Below are positions 35,764 to 43,248 of a stretch of DNA of 56,795 nucleotides, one piece after another; within the stretch, counting starts at the first letter, position 1; the number at the start of each line of letters is the position of its first letter. The stretch comes from Antarctobacter heliothermus (GTDB taxonomy: Bacteria; Pseudomonadota; Alphaproteobacteria; Rhodobacterales; Rhodobacteraceae). A model generated the notes under the pieces. It was given only the letters and a program-made list of their open reading frames with translations. It made no database searches and had not been told where the DNA came from. The stretch is taken from assembly GCF_900188425.1 (NCBI RefSeq), contig NZ_FZON01000029.1, positions 1 to 56,795 of the forward strand. The letters are read 5' to 3'. A program made the position numbers and the translations under genes.

Positions 35764-36186
35764 AACCCAATGCAACCGCTATGAAACTTCAGCGCGTCGC
35801 TTTGCTGATTGCACACGTCTTACTTCTCCGTGAACGGTCAAAGCCTCATTTCGGAGCCGACTCGCGCCAATTTTCGGAAGGTGCACCGCGTCTAGCACTT
35901 ATGATAGCGACCATCGCCCCCGGAAGCGAGAAAATGCTCATGGATCTTGTAACGATCAGGGCAAAGGCGCGCATCCCGTTGGTTGCCAAAACAATCTGGA
36001 CTACGGCGCTCGGTCTGACGATCTTGTTCCTGCTCGTCTGCAATCGCCGAAAGCCATTAACGACATCATGAAGTTGAAAGCGAAACGCCCGAAGTCAATG
36101 TCGAAAGGACCCTCTCAGATGATAAGCCCAAAAATGCCTCAGCGCGCTTTGGCAAGAGCGCTTCCGCCACAAATGAACGACCTCAG
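35764..36186. other. Region between sdhB and fdxA with no recognisable gene
   Basis: 423 bases. A 96-codon frame at 35781-36071 has a hydrophobic patch but atypical codon use and no Shine-Dalgarno site, and I do not accept it. The segment 36040-36180 has Lys/Pro-rich reading but no identity. Probably remnant sequence separating two island genes. Confidence 0.4.
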
Positions 36187-36516
36187 ATGACCTATGTGGT
36201 AACGGAATCCTGCATCAAGTGCAAATATACGGACTGTGTTGAGGTCTGCCCCGTCGATTGCTTTTACGAAGGCGAAAACATGCTCGTCATTCATCCGGAC
36301 GAATGCATCGATTGCGGCGTCTGCGAACCGGAATGTCCCGCAGACGCTATCCTGGCGGACACCGATCAAGGTGCCGAGGCTTGGCTTGAGCTCAACCGCG
36401 ACTTTTCCGCCAAATGGCCAAACATCATCCAGCAAGGCGAGGCTCCGGCAGATGCTGCCGAGTATGACGGCATGGAGAACAAGTTCGACAAGTATTTCAG
36501 CCCGAAGCCCAGATGA
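36187..36516 (+). CDS. fdxA: 7Fe ferredoxin (FdxA family)
   Basis: 109 aa. Cluster motifs [17 protein letters not shown] and [12 protein letters not shown] at the N-terminal half bind one [3Fe-4S] and one [4Fe-4S] cluster. The C-terminal extension ([28 protein letters not shown]) is typical of the alphaproteobacterial FdxA. It is an electron carrier, here a second copy in a Fe-S island. It follows sdhB on the same strand by 423 nt. Confidence 0.95.
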   Translation: MTYVVTESCIKCKYTDCVEVCPVDCFYEGENMLVIHPDECIDCGVCEPECPADAILADTDQGAEAWLELNRDFSAKWPNIIQQGEAPADAAEYDGMENKFDKYFSPKPR

Positions 36517-36532
36517 GGTGGTCCCGGACAAT

Positions 36533-36659
36533 TGGACAGTGGCTGGACTTACAACAACGACCGCCCGAACATGGGCATCGGCGGCATCACACCCGCCCAG
36601 AAACTGAGAATGGCTGCGTAAGTTCTACGACCATGTCCCGTTAAAAACAGGAGGATTAC
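36533..36659 (+). pseudogene. IS3-family transposase, 3' end and terminal repeat
   Basis: The plus strand reads DSGWTYNNDRPNMGIGGI, TPAQKLRMAA and TAA at 36619-36621, the last 25 or so residues of an IS3-type OrfB. TGTCCCGTTAAAAACAGGAG at 36633 is a plausible terminal repeat. Everything upstream is gone, and fdxA begins only 17 bases before the scar. Confidence 0.65.
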
Positions 36660-36991
36660 CTTCTTTCGCAACCTTACGACGATCAGCCTGATTTCGCGTC
36701 GTACCGCGATCCACCAAAGCCAAGCGGGCACATTTTTCAGACGCTTTGCGAAATATGATGCCGGTTGTTTTTCAGTTTCGGGCAGCTTTGAGTAACCAAT
36801 ATATGAAGTAGCGCTACCAATCGAAATTAGCCGAAAACGCGCTCTAATCCCACCCTCTTGACTAAGGGCTGATCCGGGAGTCCATTGCTAAGTGTAAACT
36901 TGGACGGCAGATCGTGTTGGTAGAAGATTTACGCACCAAATGCACGAAATTGGCCGTTAGGCCTGCGCAGATTGCGGGAAAGTTGATGTTT
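36660..36991. other. Non-coding region with probable mobile-element debris
   Basis: 332 bases with no credible gene. TTTCCCGC and TGCGCAGGCCTA near 36960-36975 (minus strand) recur near 5070-5105 in similar order, next to the IS110 scar, which suggests the same unidentified element in both places. Confidence 0.35.
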
Positions 36992-37258
36992 CTATCCATT
37001 GATATTGTCTGAAAATACGCAGCCCGGCGGATCGGCCTCACGCGGTTTGAGCTGGGGATCATAGCTAAACAAGGTCGCACAATAGGGACAGAGTATCGTG
37101 TCCGCCGCACCCATATTGAGATAGATATGCGGGTGATCCTGGGGCGCTGAAACGCCTGCGCATTTGAACTCTTTCACGCCAATTCGGATTTCGGGGACGC
37201 CCAGATCGTTCTTGAACTTTGCATAACTGTCACGCGTCATCGCGTCCGGCCAACTCAT
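36992..37258 (-). CDS. zf-CHCC zinc-finger protein
   Basis: 88 aa with Cys33-x8-His42-x14-Cys57-x2-Cys60 (EFKCAGV, QDHPHIYLNMG, LCPYCATLF), the zf-CHCC pattern related to the accessory NDUFS6 subunit of complex I. EADPPGCVF follows. ATG 37258 overlaps the previous gene by 29 nt; an ATG at 37240 is the alternative. Last gene of an nfuA-hyp-zf operon. A zinc or Fe-S related function would fit its neighbours. Confidence 0.8.
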   Translation of the reverse strand: MSWPDAMTRDSYAKFKNDLGVPEIRIGVKEFKCAGVSAPQDHPHIYLNMGAADTILCPYCATLFSYDPQLKPREADPPGCVFSDNING

Positions 37259-37442
37259 TCTCGATAATCCCCATTTCTGTAAGCTGATGCTCCAACGAAC
37301 GATCTGTCAGCATACCACTGTCAACAAGCTTCTGAAGCTCGGCAAGCTTCATTTTAAGTTCAGCCGCAGTGAATACTGCCCAAGCATTCCAGTCTTTTGT
37401 CGCTGCGCCCATTTCGCCTTTGATGTACTGTTTTGACGTCAT
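37230..37442 (-). CDS. Hypothetical protein between nfuA and zf-CHCC genes
   Basis: 70 aa, mostly alpha-helical (AAELKMKLAELQKLVDSG, LEHQLTEMGIIENELAGR). Its ATG overlaps the nfuA stop (ATGA) and its end overlaps the zf-CHCC gene, so translation of all three is coupled. No Cys and no recognised family. Confidence 0.6.
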   Translation of the reverse strand: MTSKQYIKGEMGAATKDWNAWAVFTAAELKMKLAELQKLVDSGMLTDRSLEHQLTEMGIIENELAGRDDA

Positions 37443-37990
37443 ACCGCTCGCACTTCGATCACTTCCGGGATGTAATGCCGCAACATATTCTCGATGCCCC
37501 CTTTCAACGTTGCCGTCGAACTCGGGCAGCCCGAGCAGGCGCCTTGCAGTTGCAGGTAGACGACGCCCCGCTCGAAACCGTGAAACAGGATGTCGCCGCC
37601 ATCTTGGGCGACAGCCGGGCGGACGCGCGTGTCCAGAAGCTCTTTGATCTGGGTTACCAGTTCGTCCTCATCATCCGATTCGGCATGGCTTGACGTACTT
37701 GCATCTGAGTTCAGCAGGGGTTGCCCGGACGTAAAATGTTCCATAATCGTGCCCAAGATTGCGGGTTTGATCGTCGTCCAGTTGATGTCATGGGTTTTGG
37801 TGACGGTAATAAAGTCACCGCCAAAGAACACGCCATCGACGCCGTTCACTTCGAAAAGTTGGCGGGCCAAAGGTGAGCGGGCGGCCTCTTCCCGCGTCGG
37901 GAAGCTTGCTGTTCCCTTGTCCATTACCTCGACGCCAGGAATGAACTTGAGCGTTGCCGGATTGGGCGTTTGTTCGGTTTGTATAAACAT
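37439..37990 (-). CDS. NfuA-type Fe-S scaffold/carrier
   Basis: 183 aa. The N-terminal Nfu domain (MFIQTEQTPNPATLKFIPG, SPLARQLFEVNGVDGVFFG) is followed by a NifU-like C-terminal domain with ACSGCPSSTATLKGGIE carrying the CxxC that binds the cluster. GAGAG precedes the start. Nfu proteins ferry [4Fe-4S] clusters to aconitase, LipA and SdhB, the very enzymes encoded nearby. Full length, so the island has two Nfu proteins counting the fusion at 24 kb. Confidence 0.94.
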   Translation of the reverse strand: MFIQTEQTPNPATLKFIPGVEVMDKGTASFPTREEAARSPLARQLFEVNGVDGVFFGGDFITVTKTHDINWTTIKPAILGTIMEHFTSGQPLLNSDASTSSHAESDDEDELVTQIKELLDTRVRPAVAQDGGDILFHGFERGVVYLQLQGACSGCPSSTATLKGGIENMLRHYIPEVIEVRAV

Positions 37991-38049
37991 GTTTCAACTC
38001 TCTTGTTTTGTTGGTTGCTCAGGCTGTAAACGGGGGAATCGCGGGATGG

Positions 38050-38250
38050 CCATGGAGCAAGCCGCCCGTAACACTCATATGTCGTGAAATTGCCGGTGTT
38101 TTTGTATGACGGTCGATAACAAAGTCATGGCCTTTCGGTTTGCGGGTGATCGGCTCACACGCTGACGCCAGCGGCGCAAAGATTGTTGGCGTAGCGTGCA
38201 AGTTGCGAGCCGTTGGTAGCAGAGTGAGTTCGTCGAGCGCACCGCTCTCC
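38050..38250 (-). pseudogene. Second moaA, 3' part, internally deleted
   Basis: The minus strand reads GALDELTL, then in another frame TNGSQLARYANNLCAAGVS, then [17 protein letters not shown] and ISRHMSVTGG, the end of MoaA. About 180 residues between these parts are missing and the frame shifts. The 5' part continues on the other side of IS66 (40978-41085). A dead copy of the moaA intact at 22 kb. Confidence 0.75.
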
Positions 38251-38335
38251 GTAAGCGCCGTCCCCGTCCCATTGATTTCCACGGTTCCGTTACGCTGATG
38301 GAGCAGCGAGTTTCCTTCTGAGATTTCAGAAGGAG

Positions 38336-38770
38336 ATGGCAATGGCGGACGGCGGGGATGGGTTTGATGGCTGCATTGAGGTTTTGCCGCGAACGCGGGG
38401 ATATCGACGCTGGCCGGATGAGGTGAAAGCCCGGATCGTGGCAGAGAGCTTTCAGCCTGGCGTGCGGGTCGTGGATATTGCCCGGCGGCATGGTCTGGTC
38501 GCGCATCAGCTGTCGGATTGGCGGCGGCAGGCTCGCTTGGGTAAGTTGGTTCTGTCGGCGGACGCCATGTCCGGAGTGTTGTCAGGTGTTTTACCGGCCT
38601 TCGTGCCGTTGTCTGTAGAGGATGAGAGTGTCGGTTTGTCAGTGGATGCCGGACCGATGTGCGGGATCATCACTATCGAGATGGGTGGCGACTTCGTGCT
38701 GCGGGTGCCGGGGGATGTTCCGGCAGAGCGGGCCGCAGCGGTGGCGCACGCATTGCGGGGGCTGGCATGA
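38336..38770 (+). CDS. tnpA: IS66 accessory protein TnpA
   Basis: 144 aa, HTH protein (WPDEVKARIVAESFQPGVRV, DIARRHGLVAHQLSDWRRQA) that acts with TnpB in IS66 transposition. AGGAG precedes the start. Its stop overlaps the tnpB start (ATGA). C-terminal half less conserved, as usual. Confidence 0.9.
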   Translation: MAMADGGDGFDGCIEVLPRTRGYRRWPDEVKARIVAESFQPGVRVVDIARRHGLVAHQLSDWRRQARLGKLVLSADAMSGVLSGVLPAFVPLSVEDESVGLSVDAGPMCGIITIEMGGDFVLRVPGDVPAERAAAVAHALRGLA

Positions 38771-39120
38771 TCGTCGCGGGACAGCGTCAGCCGATCCTGA
38801 TTGCGACACGTCCGGTGGACTTCCGCTGCGGGCATCGGGCGCTGGCACTGATTGTGCAGACCGAGCTGAAGCTGGATCCGCATTCCGGGGTGACGATCGT
38901 GTTCCGTTCGAAACGCGGCGACAGATTGAAGATTTTGGTTTGGGACGGAACAGGTCTCGTGATGGTCTACAAAGTTTTGGAACAAGGCAACTTTGCCTGG
39001 CCGAAGGTTCAGGACGGGACAATGCGGCTGTCGCGCGCCCAGTATGAGGCTTTGTTCGAAGGTCTGGACTGGCGCCGGATCGTTGCGCAGCGGGTCGCTC
39101 CACCCAGTGCAGCGGGATGA
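38767..39120 (+). CDS. tnpB: IS66 accessory protein TnpB (Orf2)
   Basis: 117 aa with the family pattern: ILIATRPVDFRCGHRAL, GVTIVFRSKRGDRLKILVWDG, LEQGNFAWPKVQDGTMRLS. Starts at ATG 38767, overlapping tnpA by 4 nt, which rules out the longer upstream frame. Required for transposition of IS66. Confidence 0.92.
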   Translation: MIVAGQRQPILIATRPVDFRCGHRALALIVQTELKLDPHSGVTIVFRSKRGDRLKILVWDGTGLVMVYKVLEQGNFAWPKVQDGTMRLSRAQYEALFEGLDWRRIVAQRVAPPSAAG

Positions 39121-39183
39121 TTTAATCAGCTGTTCTGGCGTTGTTTTATTGGCCTTTCCAGTCCGGATCGGCTATGAATCTGC

Positions 39184-40857
39184 ATGTCGCAGCCCTTCGA
39201 TCTCAGCCAGTTTCCAGACCTTCCATCCCAAGTGATGAAGGCCTTTGCCGCACAGTCTGCGGCACTGGATGCAGCACGGTTTGAAGCCTCTGTCGAGCGT
39301 GCGGCCCGCCTGCATGAACAGGCTGTGGGGGTTGAGAAAGACGCCTTCATCACCGAACTGACGGCACTGGTCGAAAAGCTGGAAGGTCAGGTCGGACAAT
39401 ACCGACATGCGAAGTTCGGGCCGAAATCGGAAAAGCTGGACCCCGCGCAACTCGAGCTGGCGCTGGAGGATCTGGAAGCCGCCATCGCGGAAACCCAGGA
39501 ACAGATTGCCGCGGTCGAGGAGAAAATTGCGGCCAGCGAGACCGATCCCGAGAAGAAGGCGCCGCGCAAGAAGCGCAAGGCGCGCGCCTTGCCGGAACAC
39601 CTGACGCGCGTCGAGCGCGTCATAGAGCCCGACAGCATCGTTTGCCCATGCGGTTGTGGGGACATGGTGCGGATCGGTGAGGATCGGGTCGATCGGCTGG
39701 ATTACATCCCGGCGCGCTATCAGGTCATCGTCACGATCCGCCCGAAATACGCCTGCCCCAAGGGGCGCACGGGTGTGGTGCAGGCGAAAGCCCCGGCGCA
39801 TCTTCTGGAGAGCAGCTGGCCCACCGAGGCGCTGCTGGCGCAGATCGCCGTGTCCAAGTATTCCGAACACATGCCGTTGAACCGGCAGGCGGTCGTTATG
39901 GCGCGGCTTGGTGTGCCGATCGACCGGTCGGTGCTGGCTGACTGGATGGGTCGGACGGGTGCATTGATCGCGCCGGTGGTCGACCACATGGCAGTGGCGC
40001 TGAAGCAGGGCAGCACGCGGCTCTATGTTGACGAGACGACCGCCCCGGTGCTGGACCCCGGGCGCGGAAAGACCAAGACCGGCTATCTGTGGGCGGTGTT
40101 GCGCGACGACCGCGGCTGGGGCGGCACCGCGCCGCCCGGCGTCGTGTTCCACTATCGACCCGGTCGAAAGGGTGAATACGCCGATGAGATCCTGGCCGAC
40201 TTCAACGGCACGATCCAGGTTGATGCCTATGGTGCCTATACCCACCTTGCCACGCCAAAACGCACGGGTGGCGATCCGTTACGGCTGGCTTTCTGCTGGG
40301 CCCACGGACGGCGCAAGCTGATCAAGGCCAAACCGAAGAAGGGCTCACCCATCGTCGATGAGGCGCTGGTGCGCATCGCAGCACTCTACAAGGTCGAAGA
40401 CGCGATCCGCGGATCAGCCCCCGATCATCGTCGTGCGGTGCGTCAGCAGGTCTCCCGCCCTCTCGTGGATCAGTTCTTCGCCTGGCTGGCCGCACAGGCT
40501 GCGCGCGTCTCGCGCAAGTCAGAGCTTGGGGAGGCTATGGCCTACATGCTGCGTCGCGAAGAGGGCTTCCGGTTATTCCTCGAAGATGGCCGGGTCGACA
40601 TCGATTCAAACCTCGTCGAAAACGCAATCCGCAGCCCGGCCATGAACCGCCGCAACGCGCTTTTTGCCGGCCACGATGAGGGTGGCCGTTCCTGGGCGCG
40701 CTTCGCCAGCCTGATCGGATCCTGCAAGATGAACGGCGTCGAACCCTATGCCTACCTGCGCGACCTCTTCACCAAGCTCGCCAATGGCCATCTCGACAAG
40801 AATATCGATGATCTGATGCCATGGGCCTATGCGGTGGATGCCAAACCCTCACAATGA
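39184..40857 (+). CDS. tnpC: IS66 transposase TnpC (DDE)
   Basis: 557 aa, full length. N-terminal coiled coil and Cys zinc-binding segment (VCPCGCGDMVRIGED), then the DDE domain: LYVDETTAPVLDPGRGKTK, QVDAYGAYTHLA, FCWAHGRRKL and the catalytic Glu region DSNLVENAIRSPAMNRRN. Ends near the right terminal repeat. Complete, so the element may still be mobile. Confidence 0.93.
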   Translation: MSQPFDLSQFPDLPSQVMKAFAAQSAALDAARFEASVERAARLHEQAVGVEKDAFITELTALVEKLEGQVGQYRHAKFGPKSEKLDPAQLELALEDLEAAIAETQEQIAAVEEKIAASETDPEKKAPRKKRKARALPEHLTRVERVIEPDSIVCPCGCGDMVRIGEDRVDRLDYIPARYQVIVTIRPKYACPKGRTGVVQAKAPAHLLESSWPTEALLAQIAVSKYSEHMPLNRQAVVMARLGVPIDRSVLADWMGRTGALIAPVVDHMAVALKQGSTRLYVDETTAPVLDPGRGKTKTGYLWAVLRDDRGWGGTAPPGVVFHYRPGRKGEYADEILADFNGTIQVDAYGAYTHLATPKRTGGDPLRLAFCWAHGRRKLIKAKPKKGSPIVDEALVRIAALYKVEDAIRGSAPDHRRAVRQQVSRPLVDQFFAWLAAQAARVSRKSELGEAMAYMLRREEGFRLFLEDGRVDIDSNLVENAIRSPAMNRRNALFAGHDEGGRSWARFASLIGSCKMNGVEPYAYLRDLFTKLANGHLDKNIDDLMPWAYAVDAKPSQ

Positions 40858-40977
40858 GCTCATCCGGGACTCCTCAGTGAGCTCATTGTGAGCAATCACG
40901 AGGGCGAAAATGTTAGCCGACATCGGCGCAAATCCAGCCTGCAAGCAAAATCCCAATGGGGCGGGAACGGCGCTTAC

Positions 40978-41085
40978 CGCTCTCCAGAAACCGCCCAAGA
41001 CGCTGGGACGGCCACAGGACGTTCTTGCAAACGAGAGGCTTGCCGCCGTTGAGTGGCAGCTTGCGCACCCTCCCGGCGGATGACG
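40978..41085 (-). pseudogene. Second moaA, 5' part
   Basis: Minus strand reads VRKLPLNGGKPLVCKN and QRLGRFLESG, matching MoaA around [12 protein letters not shown]. It would join SGALDELTL across the IS66 target site at CGCTCTCC. The first 70 or so residues with the radical-SAM cysteines are absent. Together with 38050-38250 this is one broken moaA. Confidence 0.65.
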
Positions 41086-41207
41086 GCGGTACACAGCCAA
41101 TCGAGTTCTTCGCTCCGTAAATCGAACGGTTATCAGGCACCAATTGGGTTGTATCGAAAGGAGTCATCGTTTTGCCTACTTGTTTGCGGTTCTCAGGGGT
41201 TGCGCCA

Positions 41208-41657
41208 TCATTGGCCTTCAATATGGAGAACGATTTCGCGGGCTCGCGGTGTCTGCCGATGCTCGAACAGGAAGATACCCTGGTAACGGCCCAAAAGCAG
41301 GTCGCCATCGCAGACCGGGATGGCAAGGTGCGTCTGCGTCAGCGCGCCTTTGATGTGGGCCGGCATGTCGTCAGCGCCTTCAGCGATGTGCCGGTAAAGC
41401 GTAGTGTCTTCCGGTGCCTGCGCTGCGAAGAAATCTTCCAAATCGCGCAGCACGTCCAGGTCATAGTTTTCCTGAATGAGAAGGGAGGCGGAGGTATGGC
41501 GCAGATAAAGAGTCAACAGTCCGGTCGTCACTTTCTGTGACTCGATCCAGGTCAGGATATCTCCTGTGATTTCGCAGAGACCTTGACGCGGTGCAGTCAC
41601 AGTGTGGCGGCCTTGCGTTAACTTTTTGACGTAAAGCGGAGCGGCTGAAATATCCAT
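41208..41657 (-). CDS. YjbQ-family (UPF0047) protein
   Basis: 149 aa with the family motifs LTLYLRHTSASLLIQEN, DMPAHIKGALTQTHLAIPV and LLGRYQGIFLFEHR. Homologues are described as having weak secondary thiamine-phosphate synthase activity; the true role is unsettled. AAGGAGG precedes the start. Last gene of the marR2-hyp-rhodanese-yjbQ group. A thiamine operon begins 2.6 kb away but in the other direction and under a riboswitch. Confidence 0.85.
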   Translation of the reverse strand: MDISAAPLYVKKLTQGRHTVTAPRQGLCEITGDILTWIESQKVTTGLLTLYLRHTSASLLIQENYDLDVLRDLEDFFAAQAPEDTTLYRHIAEGADDMPAHIKGALTQTHLAIPVCDGDLLLGRYQGIFLFEHRQTPRAREIVLHIEGQ

Positions 41658-41668
41658 TTTTGTCCTCC

Positions 41669-41998
41669 TTAATAGCGTGGCATGTCCGGCTCGATCAGCC
41701 GGGACCAGGCATCAATCCCGCCAGCCAGGTTCCAGGCATTTTCAAAGCCATTGTTGCGCAGGAATTCCGTCACCATGGCGCTGCGCACGCCGTGACGACA
41801 CTGCACAATAAGCGGGGACCCACGGGACAAGGCATCTATGTGTTGAGGAATGCTCTGCATGGGAATCCACTGGCTGCCCTCGATGGCGCAGGTCTCCACC
41901 TCAATTTGTTCGCGGATGTCGAGGACGGTGTGGGCGATCTCATCGGCACGCATCCCAGCCAGAGCGTGAACATCAATATCGTAAACTTGCATTTTCAT
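41669..41998 (-). CDS. Single-domain rhodanese-like sulfurtransferase
   Basis: 109 aa with TVLDIREQIE, GSQWIPMQSIPQHI and the active-site loop QCRHGVRSAMVTEFL, where the Cys would carry a persulfide. The order VLDIRE...VQCRHGVRSA is that of GlpE-like rhodaneses. Start ATG 41998, or two codons later. Located between a hypothetical gene and yjbQ in an operon headed by marR2. A sulfur donor for Fe-S, thiazole or other sulfur chemistry is plausible. Confidence 0.85.
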   Translation of the reverse strand: MKMQVYDIDVHALAGMRADEIAHTVLDIREQIEVETCAIEGSQWIPMQSIPQHIDALSRGSPLIVQCRHGVRSAMVTEFLRNNGFENAWNLAGGIDAWSRLIEPDMPRY

Positions 41999-42012
41999 AT
42001 GGTCGGTACCGT

Positions 42013-42354
42013 CTATTCAGGAGAGCTGGCGATGCTCTCGATTTCTTGGTACGAAGCCGCTCCGACAATGAAGGAACGCATCCTCCTGCGCTGTGAAGTT
42101 CGCCGTTCAAATTTCCGCAACCAATCGACGAGGCTACAATCTGAAATGAGTCGGAATCTGGGTTGCTTTGGTTTGAATGAACACACCTCAACTCTCGTTC
42201 TGCGATCAGTCTCTGCGACATCGGCAACAGGGCTGTTTCCCATATCTTCTTTCAAGGATTCGACGGAAAGGCTCAGTTTTGGTGCCCGCGCCTCGGCGTT
42301 GATCACGGCATCACGATCAACAATACTTGCAACTTCCGTGAAGGGATGGGTCAT
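42013..42354 (-). CDS. Hypothetical protein of the marR2 operon
   Basis: 113 aa, starting ATG 42354 in an ATGA overlap with the marR2 stop. Highly charged, mixed helix and strand (MTHPFTEVASIVDRDAV, LSLSVESLKEDMGN, SDCSLVDWLRKFERR). Two Cys (VEVCSFKP, SDCSL). No family recognised. Translational coupling argues that it is a real gene. Confidence 0.5.
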   Translation of the reverse strand: MTHPFTEVASIVDRDAVINAEARAPKLSLSVESLKEDMGNSPVADVAETDRRTRVEVCSFKPKQPRFRLISDCSLVDWLRKFERRTSQRRRMRSFIVGAASYQEIESIASSPE

Positions 42355-42947
42355 CGCAAGCCGACCCCAGCTTTGGGCGCAGGCTTTTCCGGAGTGAAAT
42401 CGATGCAGAGCCTGCCCAGATCTTCTTCCATGAGCGGTTCCTGCTGGAACGTGCATAGATGGATGGGCCGACCTTCCTCACAGCCGCCGCCGTCAGCGAA
42501 ATGCGCACAGCTTTCGCAAACGCCAAAATGCGGCTTACCCGTCGCAAGGGCGACGCGCCCCAACATGCGCTGTAGAATACTGGAAAAGCCTCCCCGGACG
42601 CCTGGAGGTAAAGCCTCCACCGCCTCGACCAGGACTTCGATTGGATCGTTGACCACCAAGGCTCTGGCCTTATTCGTCAAGCCCAATCGCACACTGCGTC
42701 CGTCGGCCTTGGATCGGGCCTGATGCAAATAACCCTGTGTCACCATGCTCTTGATAGCCTGGGAGGCCGAGCCGCGGGTTATGCCGTGAAACGCAGCAAA
42801 CGCAGATGGAGTCTGCGAAAAACGATTTGCGTGGGCGAAATATCTCAGAATAGCCCACTGGCCCGGCGTCAACCCCTCCACAAGGCCATCACCTGACACA
42901 ATTCGCCCGAGGTGCATCAGTTGTTCGGTGATAGTGCGGCTGTCCAT
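42351..42947 (-). CDS. MarR-family regulator with Cys-rich tail (copy 2)
   Basis: 198 aa, paralogue of the copy at 26.5 kb. Shared stretches include QWAILRYFAHANRFSQTPSA and DGRSVRLGLT. The tail has Cys144, Cys147 (FGVCESCAHF), Cys156, Cys165 and Cys181 (LGRLCIDF), the same pattern as copy 1. ATG 42947 follows GGAGG at 14 nt and family length supports it; the upstream open frame crosses the promoter and is rejected. A strong promoter and palindromes lie directly upstream, suggesting autorepression. First gene of the hyp-rhodanese-yjbQ operon. Confidence 0.85.
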   Translation of the reverse strand: MDSRTITEQLMHLGRIVSGDGLVEGLTPGQWAILRYFAHANRFSQTPSAFAAFHGITRGSASQAIKSMVTQGYLHQARSKADGRSVRLGLTNKARALVVNDPIEVLVEAVEALPPGVRGGFSSILQRMLGRVALATGKPHFGVCESCAHFADGGGCEEGRPIHLCTFQQEPLMEEDLGRLCIDFTPEKPAPKAGVGLR

Positions 42948-42982
42948 TTGAGACTCTTTCCTCCCGTATACATTAATGGAAA

Positions 42983-43059
42983 TATATAGCGTTTGCCCGC
43001 CGTATTGACAAGTATATAGTTTTGAATCCATACTATATTGGCTTTACTTTGATACTAAA
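42983..43059 (-). promoter_or_regulatory. Promoter and operators of marR copy 2
   Basis: Minus strand: TTGTCA (43011-43006), 17 nt, TATATA (42988-42983), close to consensus. Directly upstream are inverted arms ATATAGT and ACTATAT (43014-43020 and 43032-43038, 11 nt apart), and a further related site TTTACTTTGATACTAAA at 43043-43059. They share the TAGTAT core and TTTCG-like centre with sites at 23.9 and 34.2 kb. Confidence 0.6.
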
Positions 43060-43062
43060 CCA

Positions 43063-43248
43063 CTACCGACTTGCGTCGGTAGGATTAGCGATGTGATTTT
43101 GCAGGTACTGAAGTACGACGTCTTCGGTGATGGTGGCACGGCCCGCTGTTCCGATGGCGATCCAGCAATATAGTCGCGTCCCGGGCGAATGATTGATTTC
43201 CGCCTGGTAAGTCGAGCTGTTATTCGCTGTGTCATAGGAACCGGTCAT
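43063..43248 (-). CDS. Small hypothetical protein
   Basis: 61 aa starting MTGSYDTANNSSTYQAEINH and ending LQNHIANPTDASR. Has a plausible folded core (GTRLYCWIAIGTAGRA, TITEDVVLQYL) but no recognised family. The next upstream in-frame start adds 9 residues. It ends just upstream of the marR2 operators. Support is only length and amino-acid make-up. Confidence 0.35.
   Translation of the reverse strand: MTGSYDTANNSSTYQAEINHSPGTRLYCWIAIGTAGRATITEDVVLQYLQNHIANPTDASR

Larger units (their letters stand above)
38251..40977 (+). mobile_element. IS66-family insertion sequence, complete, with 8-bp target duplication
   Basis: 2727 bp. Terminal repeats of 24 bp with three mismatches (38251-38274 and 40954-40977; outer end GTAAGCGCCG). 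The same 8 bp, CGCTCTCC, flanks both ends (38243-38250, 40978-40985), so this is a clean insertion. It carries tnpA, tnpB and tnpC in order. It landed in a moaA pseudogene. All three genes look intact. Confidence 0.95.

Noticed and set aside
35781-36071. 96-codon frame between sdhB and fdxA with a hydrophobic patch
   Set aside because: No ribosome site, uneven composition and no family; sequence may be debris.
36960-36990. Possible common element shared with 5070-5105
   Set aside because: Only TTTCCCGC and TGCGCAGGCCTA match, with different spacing; too little to call an element.
42983-43031. Upstream extension of marR copy 2 to 43031
   Set aside because: It would run through the promoter and palindromes; the ATG at 42947 agrees with the paralogue and has GGAGG upstream.
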